Of a stretch of 64,000 nt of DNA, positions 1 to 9,405 are shown in pieces. The notes under the pieces were generated by a model. That model saw only the letters and a program-made list of their open reading frames with translations. It did no database searches and was not told the origin of the DNA. The position numbers and the translations under genes are program-made. Origin of the DNA: Peribacillus huizhouensis (GTDB taxonomy: Bacteria > Bacillota > Bacilli > Bacillales > DSM-1321); NCBI RefSeq assembly GCF_014138605.1, contig NZ_JACJHX010000008.1, forward strand, positions 62,001 through 126,000, written 5' to 3'. The stretch's first letter is position 1, and every line of letters begins with the position of its first letter.

Positions 1-415
1 CTAATCCCATCGCCGCTCCTCGCTTATTAACTGGAAAAATCATTAAAAATACCGTTTGCATAAGCGGAAGCATAATACCGGCTCCACTTGATTGAATCAC
101 TCTTCCAAGTAACAGCATTTCAAAATTAGGCGCTACACCCGCAACTAATGTTCCGAAAGCGAAAATACTCATCGCTGATATAAAGAGCTGCCTCGTTGAA
201 AAACGCTCCAATAAAAAGGCACTGATAGGGATCATAATCCCATTCACTAACATAAATACAGTCGTTAACCATTGCGCACTATTCGCCGTAACATTCATTT
301 CTTTCATAATCGGCGGTATGGCTGTAATCATCAGTGTTTGATTCAATATTGCAATAAACGCTCCTGCAAGCAGAAGCGCTACTATCGTAGACTGCTTATA
401 ATTTGGTGTTTCCAT
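1..415 (-). CDS. MFS drug-efflux transporter (DHA2/EmrB-QacA type), partial
   Basis: This is the first 138 codons of a membrane efflux pump whose C-terminal part lies outside the window. The reverse strand opens with an ATG at 415 behind a GAGGAA-type ribosome site. It reads METPNYKQSTIVALLLAG and then a TM1 carrying NQTLMITAIPPI, the pattern of proton-driven DHA2 (14-TM) multidrug transporters. At least four hydrophobic segments are visible, with the cytoplasmic loop 2-3 around LERFSTRQ and a GRVIQSSGAGIMLP stretch that fits the conserved motif C region. Substrate cannot be told from this fragment. No regulator gene is visible immediately upstream. Family call is confident; the specific function is not. 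Confidence 0.8.
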   Translation of the reverse strand, partial: METPNYKQSTIVALLLAGAFIAILNQTLMITAIPPIMKEMNVTANSAQWLTTVFMLVNGIMIPISAFLLERFSTRQLFISAMSIFAFGTLVAGVAPNFEMLLLGRVIQSSGAGIMLPLMQTVFLMIFPVNKRGAAMGL

Positions 416-909
416 TCTTCCAATTCCTCATTCCTGATCAATTTCTTATGCTAGTAAGTAAGTTTAATAATAATTGCTGCAAAACATACTTTTACAGAGT
501 ACACGATTTTACTTTATTTATCTATTGATTCGATTTAAATGTTTCTCAAATCTTTATGGTCTTAGACATTTTTCGTTTGTTTTTAAGGTCTCATAAAGTT
601 AGGTTTGTATAACAAATTATATTATTCTTAAAATTTATGGAATGGCTATACTTATTCTAATTTTAACCGAACAATCAAAGTACATATATTTCCAAAACAA
701 TACAAATCGTATTCATCATGTAAATACTTACGTACCAAGCACAGTGCTCCCACCTAATTAAAACATATTACCAAATATCACAGGATTATCATATTAGTGA
801 AATATTACTCTATTTTTTTGGAAACTTGCTCCCTTTTCTTGCAAGACTAGGATATTTAGTATAAGCTAGGAAACATACTTATTTAGAAACATTCCTAAGG
901 AGGCTAAGT
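416..909. other. AT-rich intergenic region, divergent promoters expected
   Basis: About 490 bases separate the divergent transporter and the gene at 910. The stretch is very AT-rich with stops in all frames and no convincing small gene. A TTGCAA followed by TATAAG lies shortly before 910, but the 15-base spacer makes it a weak sigma-A promoter candidate. Nothing else was recognised. Confidence 0.4.
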
Positions 910-1359
910 ATGTCTGAAATTCAAGATTTTGAAGTAGAAACAGTATTTGAGAATCGGGTGCATCAGCGTCACGCATTCTCCTTTAAGATTCATGGAGATG
1001 AGTTTAAAGGTCATTTTCATAATGACGATATTCAATGGCTTCATCCCCATCCAAAACAAATGATTGGTGAAGAGAAATTAGAAATTATTGAAAATAAGAT
1101 ATATGAATTAATGAGTCAATACGGCATTTCAAGTGGAATTAAAGACTTTGAAATAATACAAGCATTCGAAGACCGGCTCCACGAACGCCAGCAATTCACT
1201 TTACAAGTGCAAGGTGAGGAATATAAAGGATTTGTACACGAAGGGGAAATACAATGGTTCCATCCGCAACCTATGCAAAAACTTGAAGATGATCATGTGC
1301 AGGCAATTGAATTAGAAATACATGAAAAAGTGGCAAAACAAGCAAAAGATAGTAAATAA
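910..1359 (+). CDS. Hypothetical protein made of two tandem copies of one domain
   Basis: I do not recognise a named family. The 149-residue soluble, acidic protein consists of two homologous halves. Residues 6-70 contain DFEVETVF, HGDEFKGHFH and DIQWLHPHP; residues 80-143 contain DFEIIQAF, QGEEYKGFVH and EIQWFHPQP. Each half ends with a helix (EEKLEIIENKIYELM and DDHVQAIELEIHEKV), so a beta-rich unit plus a helix was duplicated within the gene. A perfect AGGAGG ribosome site lies 8 bases before the ATG, and a strong terminator follows, so it is a one-gene transcript. There is no signal peptide, membrane segment or obvious catalytic motif. Confidence 0.8.
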   Translation: MSEIQDFEVETVFENRVHQRHAFSFKIHGDEFKGHFHNDDIQWLHPHPKQMIGEEKLEIIENKIYELMSQYGISSGIKDFEIIQAFEDRLHERQQFTLQVQGEEYKGFVHEGEIQWFHPQPMQKLEDDHVQAIELEIHEKVAKQAKDSK

Positions 1360-1373
1360 TAATTAGAGAGTAG

Positions 1374-1406
1374 AACGGCAGCATATCGCTGCCGTTTTCT
1401 ATTTTA
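1374..1406 (+). terminator. Rho-independent terminator
   Basis: A 9-bp stem (AACGGCAGC paired with GCTGCCGTT) with a 5-base loop is followed by TTTTCTATTTT. It ends the transcript of the gene at 910. Confidence 0.9.
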
Positions 1407-1640
1407 TAAAAAATATCAACAATAACTATTAGCATGTTCCGCTATATAATTCGTTCATCAATTACAACTATATGTAATCTAATCGATTGTTACATATACG
1501 ACATAACTGTGAAAGACTAGATAGAAAGACAAAAGATAATGTGAAGCTTCAAACAGCGAGGGGTTCTTCTTCCCCTTGATACATTTCAGTCAAATCTAGT
1601 CGATTGTTAAATTGCAATTTTTTCAGATTAAAGGCATGAC

Positions 1641-2549
1641 CTATTGTTCTTTCGTTAAGACGGTTTTGGAAATGTCTTTATCTAGGTCTTCAAAGTCATG
1701 ATAAGCAATCGTTTCATATAACTCGCTACGAGTTTGCATATTTTGTAAAGCGCCTTTCTGTGTGCCTTCCTGCTTAATTTGTTCAAATACTCGCTCATAT
1801 GCTTTGGCTGCAACCCGAAGTGAAGTAACAGGATAAATTACCAACTGATAACCCATTTCCTGAAATTCTTCGGCTGTATAATAAGGGGTCTTACCAAACT
1901 CTGTCATATTCGCCAGTAAAGGAATATTAATTTGCTTAGAAAACTGACGAAACTCCTCTTCAGATTGGAGTGCTTCAGGAAATATAGCATCCGCCCCTGC
2001 TTCAATATAAGCATTTACTCTTTCGATTGCTAACTCTATTCCCTCTACGGCCCTTGCATCAGTACGAGCAACAATATACATGGTAGGTGCAACCTGTTTA
2101 ATCACTTTAATTTTTTGCGCCATTTCTTCTTTCGTTACAAGTTTCTTCCCATTTAGGTGACCACATTTTTTTGGAAGATCTTGATCTTCTATTTGAACAG
2201 CTGCTACTCCTGCTTCTTGCATTTCTCTAACAGTACGTGCCACATTCAGTACACCACCAAAACCTGTATCGATATCAACAAGTATTGGCAAATCAGTAGC
2301 ACGAACTATATCTCTTGCTCGTTCTGCGACTTCATCTGATGTTACAATGCCTAAATCAGGTAAACCACGGCTTGCTGTGTATGCTGCCCCAGATAAATAA
2401 AGAGCTTTGAAACCTGTTTTTTTAGCTACTAGTCCCGCCATCGCATCATGAGTACCTGGAATTTGTAAAATTTCTGGTGCTGCTATTAATTTTCGAAAAC
2501 GATTTGCTAAATCCGCTTGTGGTGATGGTTGATTTACGATCCAAGACAT
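1641..2549 (-). CDS. prpB: Methylisocitrate lyase
   Basis: The enzyme cleaves 2-methylisocitrate to pyruvate and succinate, the last step of the methylcitrate route for propionate use. The 302-residue sequence belongs to the isocitrate lyase/PEP mutase superfamily. PGTHDAMAG is at 31-39, the metal-binding VDIDTGFG at 91-98, and the catalytic-loop cysteine lies in KKCGH at 127-131. Cysteine rather than isocitrate-lyase style flanks, and the neighbourhood, favour PrpB/YqiQ over a true isocitrate lyase. The ATG at 2549 follows AAGGGGG. It is the last gene of prpC-prpD-prpB. A hairpin repeat lies between it and prpD, so some polarity or processing is possible. Confidence 0.93.
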   Translation of the reverse strand: MSWIVNQPSPQADLANRFRKLIAAPEILQIPGTHDAMAGLVAKKTGFKALYLSGAAYTASRGLPDLGIVTSDEVAERARDIVRATDLPILVDIDTGFGGVLNVARTVREMQEAGVAAVQIEDQDLPKKCGHLNGKKLVTKEEMAQKIKVIKQVAPTMYIVARTDARAVEGIELAIERVNAYIEAGADAIFPEALQSEEEFRQFSKQINIPLLANMTEFGKTPYYTAEEFQEMGYQLVIYPVTSLRVAAKAYERVFEQIKQEGTQKGALQNMQTRSELYETIAYHDFEDLDKDISKTVLTKEQ

Positions 2550-2570
2550 TTGCTTTTCCCCCTTAGATTA

Positions 2571-2665
2571 TTAAGTGAAACATCAATAAGTGGGGGTTTT
2601 CTTCATTCCCCACTTATTGTTATTCCCGATCTACTGAAACTGCCCGTTAATGCGTGATAAATAAA
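2571..2665. repeat. Dispersed hairpin repeat, copy A (prpD/prpB junction)
   Basis: The copy contains AAGTGAAACATCAATAAG, then a perfect 12-bp inverted repeat (CAATAAGTGGGG / CCCCACTTATTG), and ends in ACTGCCCGTTAATGCGTGA, which overlaps the prpD stop codon. The same order of blocks is found at 12427 and, inverted, at 19321-19480. One stem pair differs from copy B by a matched double change (A-T for C-G), so the hairpin itself appears conserved. No transposase is nearby. An IS200/IS605 end or a mobile hairpin of REP type is possible. Confidence 0.7.
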
Positions 2666-4092
2666 TCTACAAATTCATTTACTTTTAAGTTTGTTAAAAT
2701 CTTGGGATCTAAGCAAGCCTTTTGGATTTGATTTTGTTGCTTAGATGAATAGTGCGTACTAATGTTACTTGTAAATTTCTTGATAATATCCGGAAACGCT
2801 TCTTCTCTTCGAAAACGGTGCCCAAGCGGATATTCACATTCCACAATATCTGAAACTGATCCGTCCTTATAAATTATTTGAATGGCATTCGCGATTGAGC
2901 GCTTGTTCGGATCAAGATAATCGACCGTATATTGTTTGTTTTCTAAAACCACCATTTTATCTCGCAATTGATCAATTCTAACATCACCTGCGGCTTCATC
3001 TTCATAATGGTCAGCTGTAATGTCACCATAAATCAACCCAATTGCCGTAATATATTGAATACAGTGATCACGATCAGCAGGATTGTTCAACGGTCCTTTT
3101 TTATCAATTATTCGAATAGCTGATTCATGAGTTGTTATTTTTACTTGATCTATTTCATCAAGGCGGTTTTTTACTTCAGCATGCAATTTTACTGCACATT
3201 CTGCAGCTGTTTGCGCATGAAATTCAGCGGGGAAAGATACTTTAAATAACACATTTTCCATTACATATGAATCTAGTGGACGGGCAAGTTTCAATTCTTG
3301 ATTATTGAATAATACATCTTGGAAGCCCCAGCCTGGTGCAGAAAGAGCTGTTGGATACCCCATTTCTCCTTTAACTGCCATCATAGCTAGGTGTACAGCT
3401 CGACTTGTAGCATCACCAGCTGCCCATGATTTTCGTGATCCCGTATTGGGAGTGTGACGATATGTACGCAAGCTAGAATTATCAATCCATGCGTTAGATA
3501 ATGCAGCAATAATTTCTTCTCTAGTTCCACCTAGTGCTTTTGTAACGACCGCAGTTGTCGCTATTTTTACAAATAAAACGTGGTCTAGTCCAACCCGATT
3601 TAAACTATTTTCTAATGCTAATACTCCTTGAATCTCATGTGCTTTAATCATCATTTCAAGAACATCTTTCACAGTTAATGCTTCTCTTCCTTCAGCAATA
3701 TTCACACGACTTAAGTAATCAGTTATTGCTAAAATACCTCCCAAGTTATCAGATGGATGTCCCCATTCTGCAGCTAACCATGTATCGTTATAGTCTAACC
3801 AACGAATCATGCAGCCAATATTAAACGCACCTTTAACTGGGTCTAGCACATATGAAGTACCTGGAATACGAGTACCATTTGGAACAATTGTACCAGGAAC
3901 TACTGGTCCTAATAATTTCGTGCATTCTGGATATCGAAGTGCTAAAATACCACAGCCAATTGTATCAAGTAGAACATAACGAGCCGTTTCATATGCCTCT
4001 GTGCTAGTAATCTCTTTGTTTAATACGTAATCTGCAATGTCTGCTAATAACACATCTGTTTGCGTTCGATCAATTCCGTTTATTTTCAGCAT
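2647..4092 (-). CDS. prpD: 2-Methylcitrate dehydratase (MmgE/PrpD family)
   Basis: PrpD dehydrates 2-methylcitrate to 2-methyl-cis-aconitate in the methylcitrate cycle. The 481-residue length and the MmgE/PrpD landmarks fit: [16 protein letters not shown] near residue 38, [25 protein letters not shown] near 96-120, and [18 protein letters not shown] near 220. The start at 4092 has AAAGGGA 8 bases upstream. It lies 80 bases after prpC and 97 bases before prpB on the same strand. No AcnD-type aconitase is present here, which suits the iron-sulphur-independent PrpD version known from Bacillus mmgE. The stop codon lies inside a dispersed repeat, so the very C-terminus may have been shaped by that insertion. 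Confidence 0.93.
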   Translation of the reverse strand: MLKINGIDRTQTDVLLADIADYVLNKEITSTEAYETARYVLLDTIGCGILALRYPECTKLLGPVVPGTIVPNGTRIPGTSYVLDPVKGAFNIGCMIRWLDYNDTWLAAEWGHPSDNLGGILAITDYLSRVNIAEGREALTVKDVLEMMIKAHEIQGVLALENSLNRVGLDHVLFVKIATTAVVTKALGGTREEIIAALSNAWIDNSSLRTYRHTPNTGSRKSWAAGDATSRAVHLAMMAVKGEMGYPTALSAPGWGFQDVLFNNQELKLARPLDSYVMENVLFKVSFPAEFHAQTAAECAVKLHAEVKNRLDEIDQVKITTHESAIRIIDKKGPLNNPADRDHCIQYITAIGLIYGDITADHYEDEAAGDVRIDQLRDKMVVLENKQYTVDYLDPNKRSIANAIQIIYKDGSVSDIVECEYPLGHRFRREEAFPDIIKKFTSNISTHYSSKQQNQIQKACLDPKILTNLKVNEFVDLFITH

Positions 4093-4172
4093 TTTTTCAT
4101 TCCCTTTCTATTATAATTCGTTTATTATTTGGATGGACGTTTTTCACAACGTCCATCCAGCGAGCTAATATC

Positions 4173-5303
4173 TTACGGTTTTGATAAAACATTGGGGTTA
4201 TGACGCTCGCCAATATAATTGACACGAGGTCGGAAAAGTCGATTGTTTGCATGTTGTTCAACCACATGAGCACATAAACCTACTGTTCTAGCACTAAAGA
4301 AAATCGGTGTATATATTTCAATTGGAAGTCCTAGCATATAGTAAACAGGAGCTGCATAGTAATCTAAATTTGGATAAAGCCCTTTTTCTCTCTCCATAAC
4401 AACTTCACCAGCTTCACACATTTTATAAAGTAAGTCGTCACCCTTAGAATCACAAAGCTGTTTTAATGCTTTTTTCATGATGAGTGCTCTAGGATCCATC
4501 TTCTTCATATAAACGCGATGACCAAATCCCATGATCTTTTCTTTACTTGCTAATTTCTGTTTAAGTAACTGCTTAAACTTTTCAACTGAACCAGCTTCTA
4601 AAAGCATGTACATAACAGCTTCATTTGCTCCTCCATGTAAACTACCTTTTAATGAAGCTACAGCTCCTGTTAAGGCACCATACAAATCAGATTGTGTCGA
4701 GGCGATAACTCTAGCTGTAAAAGTAGAATTCGGCATCTCATGTTCGCTATATAATAATAAAGATTGGTCAAATATTTTTTCCTCAATTGCAGATGGTACT
4801 TTTCCGGTAATCATGTAATAGAAATTGGCACTATATGATAAATCTTTTTTCGGAGGTACAACATCTTGTTTATTAAGTACTCTGTAACTATTTGCTACGA
4901 TATTAGGTACTTTCCCCAATAAAGTGTAGGCGCGTTTCTTATTTACTGTTAATGAACGATCATTAATTTGAGCATCATATCCGGCTAATGCAGAAATACC
5001 CGTTCTTAGTCCATCCATTGGATGTGTTTTCTCTGGTAATAGTTTTAATATCTTCAGAATATCTTCGGGAACATCATATTCATCCTTCAAAGTTTGTTCT
5101 TGTATTCGTTTTTCTTCTGATGATGGAAATCTTTCGTGAAGTAGTAAAAATACGATATCTAAATAATCGTTATTTTCTGATAACCTAATAAGATCATATC
5201 CTTGTATGACAATCTCACTATGAATTGTATCTAGGAAAGACAGTTTTGTTTCAGCTGCAATAACTCCATCCAGTCCAGGGGAATAATTTACTTGTCTAGT
5301 CAT
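4173..5303 (-). CDS. prpC: 2-Methylcitrate synthase / citrate synthase family
   Basis: It condenses propionyl-CoA with oxaloacetate to 2-methylcitrate, the entry to the methylcitrate cycle. The 376-residue protein has the short bacterial citrate-synthase layout with both catalytic histidine motifs, SLHGGANE near residue 221 and GFGHRVY near 259, and the terminal FRPRVNYIGE segment. Placement as first gene of an operon with prpD and prpB makes methylcitrate synthase (MmgD/PrpC) more likely than the housekeeping CitZ. The ATG follows TTGGAGGAG. A 330-base untranslated stretch separates it from an upstream riboswitch-plus-terminator, which probably controls the whole operon. A CATACAAA motif about 110 bases upstream looks like a sigma-E -10 box, but its -35 is poor. 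Confidence 0.92.
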   Translation of the reverse strand: MTRQVNYSPGLDGVIAAETKLSFLDTIHSEIVIQGYDLIRLSENNDYLDIVFLLLHERFPSSEEKRIQEQTLKDEYDVPEDILKILKLLPEKTHPMDGLRTGISALAGYDAQINDRSLTVNKKRAYTLLGKVPNIVANSYRVLNKQDVVPPKKDLSYSANFYYMITGKVPSAIEEKIFDQSLLLYSEHEMPNSTFTARVIASTQSDLYGALTGAVASLKGSLHGGANEAVMYMLLEAGSVEKFKQLLKQKLASKEKIMGFGHRVYMKKMDPRALIMKKALKQLCDSKGDDLLYKMCEAGEVVMEREKGLYPNLDYYAAPVYYMLGLPIEIYTPIFFSARTVGLCAHVVEQHANNRLFRPRVNYIGERHNPNVLSKP

Positions 5304-5627
5304 TTTTACTCCTCCAATTCAAATAGTCTTGATACAAGTTCTTGAAAGTATTATCAAAATTATGCAAATGCAACTTCTTCTCTTCATCGTCTATTCTTTG
5401 TAATTCTATTTCATATTTTATTTTGTATGACTATCTTGTCGTGTTGGATCTCTTACAAACTAGATTGTTTAATATTACAGACTTAAAGCAATTGTTGTAA
5501 TAGCCTTCTGTACTCTATAGCCCCCTTTTAATTTTTGCGAACTATCTTAAATAGCAACAAACAATACCGATTTATATTTTTCATTGGTGCTTTTAGTCTT
5601 AATAATTGATTGGAACAGGAACTAAAC

Positions 5628-5655
5628 ACAAAAAAACAACTTCTAATAAGTTGTT
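5628..5655 (-). terminator. Intrinsic terminator of the prp leader
   Basis: On the reverse strand AACAACTT pairs with AAGTTGTT around a 5-base loop and is followed directly by seven U. It lies just 3' of the candidate cobalamin aptamer and before prpC, the right place for a riboswitch expression platform. Confidence 0.85.
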
Positions 5656-5689
5656 CATTCACTAAAAAATTTTATTGCTATCTCATCCA

Positions 5690-5905
5690 CGACTATCCCT
5701 AGCCTTTCAGGGAATTAGTGCTCTATTAATTAGGAAGGACTACCGGCTCATGATAATTGATTTTCGAATCTTCCCATTTTTATTGTCCAAGAACAGAGGC
5801 ATTTTTCGGTGCGCTCTCAATTACAAAAGACGGTAGTTGCGGGACTCAAATCAACTTCCCTTTTAAGTAGATATAAAAAGTTCTTTATTCACACCTATTA
5901 ATTAG
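5690..5905 (-). promoter_or_regulatory. Probable cobalamin riboswitch upstream of prpCDB
   Basis: Read on the reverse strand, the segment shows AATTAATAGGTG, then TACTTAAAAGGGAAG, CCCGCAACTACC, GAGAGCGCACC, TGCCTCTG, TGGGAAGAT and finally ATGAGCCGGTAGTC. These blocks occur in the order expected for RF00174 cobalamin aptamers, from the GGGAA core and CCCGC segment through the GCCACTG-like arm to the GAxCCGxxAGTC end. The outer strands at 5894-5905 and 5723-5734 can pair over about 9 of 12 positions. The terminal B12-box consensus is imperfect, so this is a candidate. The next gene on this strand is prpC. Repression by B12 would make sense if a B12-dependent methylmalonyl route is the alternative for propionate. 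Confidence 0.55.
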
Positions 5906-6074
5906 CTTATTCAATTTTAAATATAACAAAATATTCAAAATATTGCAATTTTTTATTTTTTAATTTTCCCAATTAGAAGTTGTGAATTGATCACAATCTT
6001 TTCCTAGACACGCTCTGACCAAGGGGTATCTCCTTATATGCAAACTTTTTCCTTTAGATAATTTAATTATGATG

Positions 6075-7055
6075 TTAATTTTCTATGTGTAAGTTAAACC
6101 CTTTTAACAGTTCTTTTATTTTTTCTAACTTCCGGTGATTTAGTTTTAGCATTCCATGTCCTTCTTGAGTCTCTGGATTTCCTAGTGGAACTGTCTGATT
6201 TAAGAGTTCATTATATACTTCTAACTCTGTTAATCTATGCCCAAGAATTGTTTCAAACTTGTCTATTAATAGAGCAACAGCCCCTGACACATGTGGAGCG
6301 GCCATAGATGTACCAGATAATACGGCAAATTGGTTACCAGGAAAGGTTGATACAACTTGCTCCCCTGGGGCTACTAAATCCACTTCACCATTAGAATTAC
6401 TAAATCTGGATATGCGTCCGCGCTGGTTAATCGAACCTACAGCTACAACTTCCGGATAAGCAGCTGGATAACTGTACTCAATTGTATCGGCAATTCCATC
6501 CCCATCATTTCCTGCAGCACACACGACCATTATATTTGCTTGAACTGCGTTTCTAATCGATGAATGTAAGGATGGATCATCATTTGATCCCCCTAATGAC
6601 ATAGAGATAACCCGTACTTTTTCACCTTTTGGGCCAGTCCAATTGATAGCGTAATCAATAGCTGATGAAATGTTGTCTGTAGTTCCTTCTCCTAATCCAT
6701 TTAAAGCCTTAAGTATTAACAATTTAGCTTTAGGCGCTACACCAACTACTCCAAAACCATTTTTTGCTGCTGCTATAATTCCGCAGACATGTGTCCCATG
6801 TCCGTTATTATCAGCAAAATTAATAGGATTACTATTATTATCATCTGTGAAATTATACCCTCCAATAATTTGATTAATTAAATCAGGGTGATCTGGCTGG
6901 CATCCCGTATCAATTACAGCCACTACAATGTTCTCTCCTTTATAACCTTCCCTCCAAATTGAGCGCGCGCGAATCATTCTTATCCCTCGTGGAACTTCCA
7001 CAGTGTTTTCTTTAACACCTTCAACACGGAACGGTATTAGTTGAACATTAGGCAA
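6075..7055 (-). CDS. ispA: Intracellular subtilisin-like serine protease
   Basis: A 326-residue subtilase with no signal peptide, matching the intracellular (IspA) group. The catalytic triad is visible as Asp49 in AVIDTG, His86 in NNGHGTHV and Ser250 in SGTSMAAPH, with the oxyanion Asn183 in AAGNDGD. The short N-terminal propeptide carries LIPF at 6-9, equivalent to the LIPY/F motif that blocks the active site in intracellular subtilisins until processed. IspA enzymes degrade cytoplasmic protein in stationary phase and sporulation. It is monocistronic, with large intergenic spaces on both sides. Confidence 0.95.
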   Translation of the reverse strand: MPNVQLIPFRVEGVKENTVEVPRGIRMIRARSIWREGYKGENIVVAVIDTGCQPDHPDLINQIIGGYNFTDDNNSNPINFADNNGHGTHVCGIIAAAKNGFGVVGVAPKAKLLILKALNGLGEGTTDNISSAIDYAINWTGPKGEKVRVISMSLGGSNDDPSLHSSIRNAVQANIMVVCAAGNDGDGIADTIEYSYPAAYPEVVAVGSINQRGRISRFSNSNGEVDLVAPGEQVVSTFPGNQFAVLSGTSMAAPHVSGAVALLIDKFETILGHRLTELEVYNELLNQTVPLGNPETQEGHGMLKLNHRKLEKIKELLKGFNLHIEN

Positions 7056-7503
7056 TACGTTCCTCTCCCTTCAAATTAACCCTAATTGGGCAGTAGCAAC
7101 TCCTTTTTTAAGGACAGATGTGGAGTATCACACTTATAACCCGTTTAGGTTAGCTAAATTAGCATTTCTTTATTCTATGTACGGGGATAAGCATTCGCTA
7201 TAAACCTTTGTATCATTTGAACTTATAGTTTACTAGGGAACTACCTTACTTTTATCTATTTAATAAAACTATAATTACAGCTTTCCTACATACCGACATA
7301 TTGAAATAATTACATTTAGATGGGTTATGTTATTACCCCTCTAACCCGTCCAACTAGAAATAAGGAGCTGTTAAAAGCTCCTATTGTGAAGTGACCCCCT
7401 CGTATCACAAGGTCCACTAATTATTCTTTATGCATCATGTTTATAACTGGAGCCGGACTAGAACCGCTGTACCAGTGGAGCTTAAATCCCGTCTAGTACC
7501 AAT
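7056..7503. other. Intergenic region without a recognised gene
   Basis: AT-rich sequence upstream of ispA. A 7-8 bp inverted repeat (AGGAGCT / AGCTCCT) lies around 7360-7384, but it lacks a good U-tract on either strand. No credible ribosome site with a following frame was found on the plus strand. The open frame at 7430-7750 overlaps the small reverse-strand gene and has no start signal. Confidence 0.4.
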
Positions 7504-7686
7504 TCACCCTTTCATTTTAGATCGCCGCCTAATCTTTATTATCTTTTTAATGGAAAATCTTTTTAATTTAGAAAATCGAATTTCAAAAGTCCAATTGTTT
7601 ATCCAAAGTGATATTCCTGTTTCAAGGATAATAAATAAAAGAAAACATGATATAACTATCCAAACAATCTTAGTTAATGTAATCAT
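7504..7686 (-). CDS. Possible small single-pass membrane protein
   Basis: A 60-residue frame starts MITLTKIVWIVISCFLLF, giving one hydrophobic helix (about residues 5-32), followed by a strongly basic tail (SKLKRFSIKKIIKIRRRSK). Such a membrane-plus-basic-tail layout is common in real small Bacillus proteins. Against it, the GGGGG run abuts the ATG with almost no spacer, so the initiation signal is poor, and no family is recognised. It is kept as a low-confidence gene. Confidence 0.35.
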   Translation of the reverse strand: MITLTKIVWIVISCFLLFIILETGISLWINNWTFEIRFSKLKRFSIKKIIKIRRRSKMKG

Positions 7687-7901
7687 CCCCCTTTACTCTT
7701 TACTATTCAATTTGTTGAGTATATATAACTCAATATGTTATGGCAATTAGCATAGCGGTGAGTGTGGAAATCTGTTCTACTTGCGAAAGAGAAGATAATT
7801 AGACCTTTTCGCAAACACAAAACCTAAGAAGACTCTGTCTTAAGCTATAAGTTTATACTGTCGTTTACCCTTGTAATAAATAAAGTTATACTTTTACGGA
7901 A

Positions 7902-7929
7902 CATAAAAAAGCACCCATTCAGGTGCTTT
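7902..7929 (-). terminator. Terminator of the ketosynthase-kinase operon
   Basis: AAAGCACC / GGTGCTTT stem of 8 bp with a 6-base loop, followed by a T-run on the reverse strand, about 20 bases after the kinase stop codon. Confidence 0.88.
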
Positions 7930-7950
7930 CCTATAATTTATACGATTAAC

Positions 7951-9390
7951 TCAGTGAGTATAAAAGTCACTGAATATATATTGAGGTAATATTATTTGAA
8001 AATGTGTCCCATTAGGACTGCTATCGACTATTTTTATATCTCCACGATGCTCAAAAATGATTTTCTTTATAAAAGGTAACCCTAGACCTAATCCATCTTT
8101 TTTAAAAGAGATAAAGGGATCAAAAATGGCTTCCCAATTTTCTAAAGGTACACCTTTTCCAGTATCAACAATATCGATAATGATTCTATCACCCTCAACA
8201 AGAGTAGTCACAACGATTTTTTTTACTTTTCTATCCTGTGGTATAGCTTCCAAACTATTTTTAATTAAATTCACAAACACTTGTTTTATATAAGTATCAT
8301 TTACATAAGCTTTTAAAGTTTTATACTTTTTCTCAAAAGAAATTTCTACAGAATTTTCTTTGAGGACTTCTTTTGATAATCCAATTGCTTGATCTATTAT
8401 TTCATTAAGATCAAACATTTTAAATTCAATAGATTTATATTTTATATATTTCGTGTAATTTAGTGTTAAATCATTAAGCTGGTCTGCAGCAATTTGAATC
8501 ATTTCATTCATATTTTTACCTTGTTCTGGTAATGGTGTCAACTCACTCATCAATTTTGAATATCCTTTAATAATTTGTAATGAATTTTTCACTTCATGAA
8601 CTAAGCTCGCAGTCAAATTACCAGTATAATCCAATTTCTTTTGGCGTTCCAATAATTGGTTGTAACTGATTGTCATCTTCGTATTCATTTTTACAAAAGA
8701 GAAGATTATGATGACAGAAAAAATAATAACGCCAAAGCTACTATACAATGCACCTGTCCCAGGTACAAAGTTTAATAAACCTGAAAGAAATAGTAAAAAA
8801 GAGCAGAAAGAAAAAGTCCCTAAAAACCCTTTTAAATAGATATTTTGAATATATTTAGAAATAAAATAAGAAAAAACAATAAAAATTACAAAACTTGCTG
8901 TATGAAACATATATAAAGATTGAAGCGGTCCATACTCTGGAAAATAAAAAGAATTGTTGGTATTTATTATCTGTACTTCTTTCAGTCCGACTATTCCATA
9001 ATCTGTTAAATTAACAATAAAAACAAAAGTACTCCAAACTACTAATAAAATCAATACCTTTTGATTAAAAATTGATACTAAAGGACGATAAAATTGGTTA
9101 TCTTTAATATATGCCGAATGTTTTTTTACCGTAACATAAGATAAATAAAACACTAGAGGAATCATAAATGTTGGACCTGCTCTAAAAAACTTAAATAGTA
9201 AGAGAATAAGTTCTTCAGATATGACCCCTTTCAAATATAATACCGCAATATCTATTTGCCAAAAACTAATGGATAGCATATAAAACAACAAGGCATATGA
9301 TAATTCCGAACCTTTATAAATCTTTAATACAGAAATCGCCAAAACTATAGGGATTATACCTATAATAACAATCAAAAACGATATGATCAT
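7951..9390 (-). CDS. Membrane sensor histidine kinase
   Basis: The first ~230 residues hold about seven hydrophobic segments (for example IISFLIVIIGIIPIVLAISV). The cytoplasmic kinase core follows: an H-box with the phospho-acceptor in SLVHEVKNSLQ near residue 264, an N-box NLIKNSLEAI, a G1 box DTGKGVP and a G2 box GLGLGLP. The short HEVKN type H-box and multi-TM sensor resemble Bacillus KinB/sporulation-type kinases. No response regulator is adjacent, so it is an orphan kinase. It starts 15 bases after the ketosynthase homologue, so the two are very likely cotranscribed, an unusual pairing. Input signal and partner are unknown. Confidence 0.88.
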   Translation of the reverse strand: MIISFLIVIIGIIPIVLAISVLKIYKGSELSYALLFYMLSISFWQIDIAVLYLKGVISEELILLLFKFFRAGPTFMIPLVFYLSYVTVKKHSAYIKDNQFYRPLVSIFNQKVLILLVVWSTFVFIVNLTDYGIVGLKEVQIINTNNSFYFPEYGPLQSLYMFHTASFVIFIVFSYFISKYIQNIYLKGFLGTFSFCSFLLFLSGLLNFVPGTGALYSSFGVIIFSVIIIFSFVKMNTKMTISYNQLLERQKKLDYTGNLTASLVHEVKNSLQIIKGYSKLMSELTPLPEQGKNMNEMIQIAADQLNDLTLNYTKYIKYKSIEFKMFDLNEIIDQAIGLSKEVLKENSVEISFEKKYKTLKAYVNDTYIKQVFVNLIKNSLEAIPQDRKVKKIVVTTLVEGDRIIIDIVDTGKGVPLENWEAIFDPFISFKKDGLGLGLPFIKKIIFEHRGDIKIVDSSPNGTHFQIILPQYIFSDFYTH

Positions 9391-9405
9391 TTCTAACTCA
9401 CCACT

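Noticed and set aside
5404-5440. Sigma-E promoter for the prp operon
   Set aside because: CATACAAA matches a -10 box but the -35 region is poor; mentioned under prpC only.
7430-7750. 106-codon plus-strand frame
   Set aside because: No start signal, antisense to a better small membrane frame, and no recognisable protein pattern.
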